Assembly: GCF_020089865.1 (NCBI RefSeq)
Contig: NZ_JAIRBM010000021.1
Coordinates: 1-64,000, forward strand
Source: Microvirga puerhi
GTDB taxonomy: Bacteria; Pseudomonadota; Alphaproteobacteria; Rhizobiales; Beijerinckiaceae
Direction of reading: 5' to 3'
DNA length: 64,000 nt
Made by a program: the position numbers and the translations under genes. Positions within the stretch are counted from its first letter, which is position 1. Every line of letters begins with the position of its first letter. This document shows, one piece after another, positions 63,354-64,000 of this stretch. The notes under the pieces are model-generated. The model was not told where the DNA came from and made no database searches. It saw only the letters and a program-made list of their open reading frames with translations.

Positions 63354-64000
63354 GTGAAGATCATCCAGATCACCGACACACATCTCAGCCATTTGAAGCC
63401 TCATTTCCAGGAGAACTGGAAACCTCTGGTGGACTGGGTCAACGCGATGGGGCCAGATCTGGTCGTCCATACGGGCGACCTCACCGTCGACGGGGCCGAC
63501 ATGGAGGAGGACCTCATCCACGGCCGCGAGATGTTGCGTGATCTTCGCTACCCGACGCTGTGCGTACCGGGCAACCACGACATCGGAGATATGCCGGGAA
63601 CACGACAACCCGTCGACGACGAGCGCCTGTCGCGTTGGCGCCGCATTATCGGTCCAGATCGCTGGGTGCACGATCTCGGTGAATGGCGCCTCGTCGGGCT
63701 GAATAGTCTGATCGTCGGATCGGGAAACTCCGAGGAGCACGAACAGCTCGTGTGGCTCGAAGACACCCTCCGAACACGCGCGGGACGACGGGTCCTCGTG
63801 TTCAAGCACAAGCCGCTCTTCGTCGAGGATCCAGAGGAGGGGGAGACCGGGTACTGGGGGATGCTCCCGGAGCCGCGGCGCCAGCTGTATACGCTATTTG
63901 CGGAGCATGGGGTGGAGCTCGTTGCCAGCGGCCATTTGCATCGCGCGCGGATCGTCGACGGTGCTCTCTTCCGTTGCGTGTGGGGACCGTCCTCCGGGTT
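63354..64000 (+). CDS. CpdA-like metallophosphoesterase, 3' end beyond the window
   Basis: At least 215 aa, open to the window edge. The calcineurin-like phosphoesterase motifs are complete up to the fourth: D8-x-H10 in ITDTHLS, GD at 41-42 in HTGDLT, GNHD at 73-76, then KHKP near 150 and GHLHR near 198. The pattern matches cyclic-AMP phosphodiesterase CpdA and related class III enzymes. The start is GTG 63354, preceded by GGAGG at about nine bases. The substrate could also be another phosphodiester. Confidence 0.85.
   Translation, partial: MKIIQITDTHLSHLKPHFQENWKPLVDWVNAMGPDLVVHTGDLTVDGADMEEDLIHGREMLRDLRYPTLCVPGNHDIGDMPGTRQPVDDERLSRWRRIIGPDRWVHDLGEWRLVGLNSLIVGSGNSEEHEQLVWLEDTLRTRAGRRVLVFKHKPLFVEDPEEGETGYWGMLPEPRRQLYTLFAEHGVELVASGHLHRARIVDGALFRCVWGPSSG

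Noticed and set aside
1-64000. CRISPR arrays, rRNA and tRNA genes
   Set aside because: I looked for regularly spaced direct repeats and for rRNA or tRNA-like stretches and found none; a subtle tRNA could be missed by eye.

Overview
The window looks like accessory DNA of an alphaproteobacterium of the order Hyphomicrobiales (Rhizobiales). It is probably part of a repABC-type plasmid, megaplasmid or chromid. The reasons are a RepA/RepB partition pair with two perfect parS palindromes, a RHE_PE00001/DUF1612-type protein of the kind known from rhizobial plasmids, IS5- and IS6-family remnants, and a dense load of ABC importers and catabolic operons. The genus cannot be fixed from the sequence alone.

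Layout. 1-2300: the 3' end of an IS5-type transposase, then about 2.2 kb of decayed DNA with no credible gene. 2302-6787: the partition and maintenance region (parS x2, repA, repB, DUF1612 protein, and a 59-aa plasmid-stabilisation-type gene on the minus strand). No repC follows repB. 7110-12319 (minus): a six-gene B-type haem-copper oxidase operon with subunits I and II, a one-helix small subunit and three c-type cytochromes carrying seven CxxCH motifs. 12602-16276: a broken membrane-protein gene, an AI-2E-family permease, a patatin phospholipase, an IS6 transposase relic and a small secreted protein. 16277-22000: a perfect FNR/FixK-type box without an obvious target, a MarR/isochorismatase-like/MFS operon, a second IS6 relic and a heavily frameshifted autotransporter pseudogene.

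21974-29801: an Opp/Dpp-type ABC importer with an RpiR regulator and two glycerophosphodiester phosphodiesterases, one of them inside the transporter operon. The arrangement suggests uptake and cleavage of glycerophosphodiesters. 30028-37081: a catabolic block (creatininase-family amidohydrolase, GlcD-type FAD oxidase, ferredoxin-reductase-like flavoprotein, cytosine-deaminase-like amidohydrolase, semialdehyde dehydrogenase, and a divergent RidA protein) that I cannot assign to a known pathway. 37100-47987: a carbohydrate unit (ROK repressor, FucI-like protein, GH31 glycosidase, sugar ABC importer, MR/MLE-type enolase-superfamily enzyme, with divergent ATPase and PfkB kinase). 48670-49350: a tandem cold-shock-domain protein.

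49873-61946: a ten-gene plus-strand run coupling three peptidases or amidases (prolyl iminopeptidase, S9 peptidase, AbgB-like M20 hydrolase) to a complete Opp/Dpp importer, a class-C beta-lactamase-fold hydrolase and an MmgE/PrpD protein. A convergent LysR gene closes it. The window ends inside a CpdA-like metallophosphoesterase gene.

Overall this is a scavenging island. Four independent uptake/catabolism modules, each with its own regulator or palindromic operator candidate, sit beside a plasmid backbone and are separated by insertion-sequence debris and pseudogenes. All functional statements come from reading motifs and family resemblance by eye; no database search was run.
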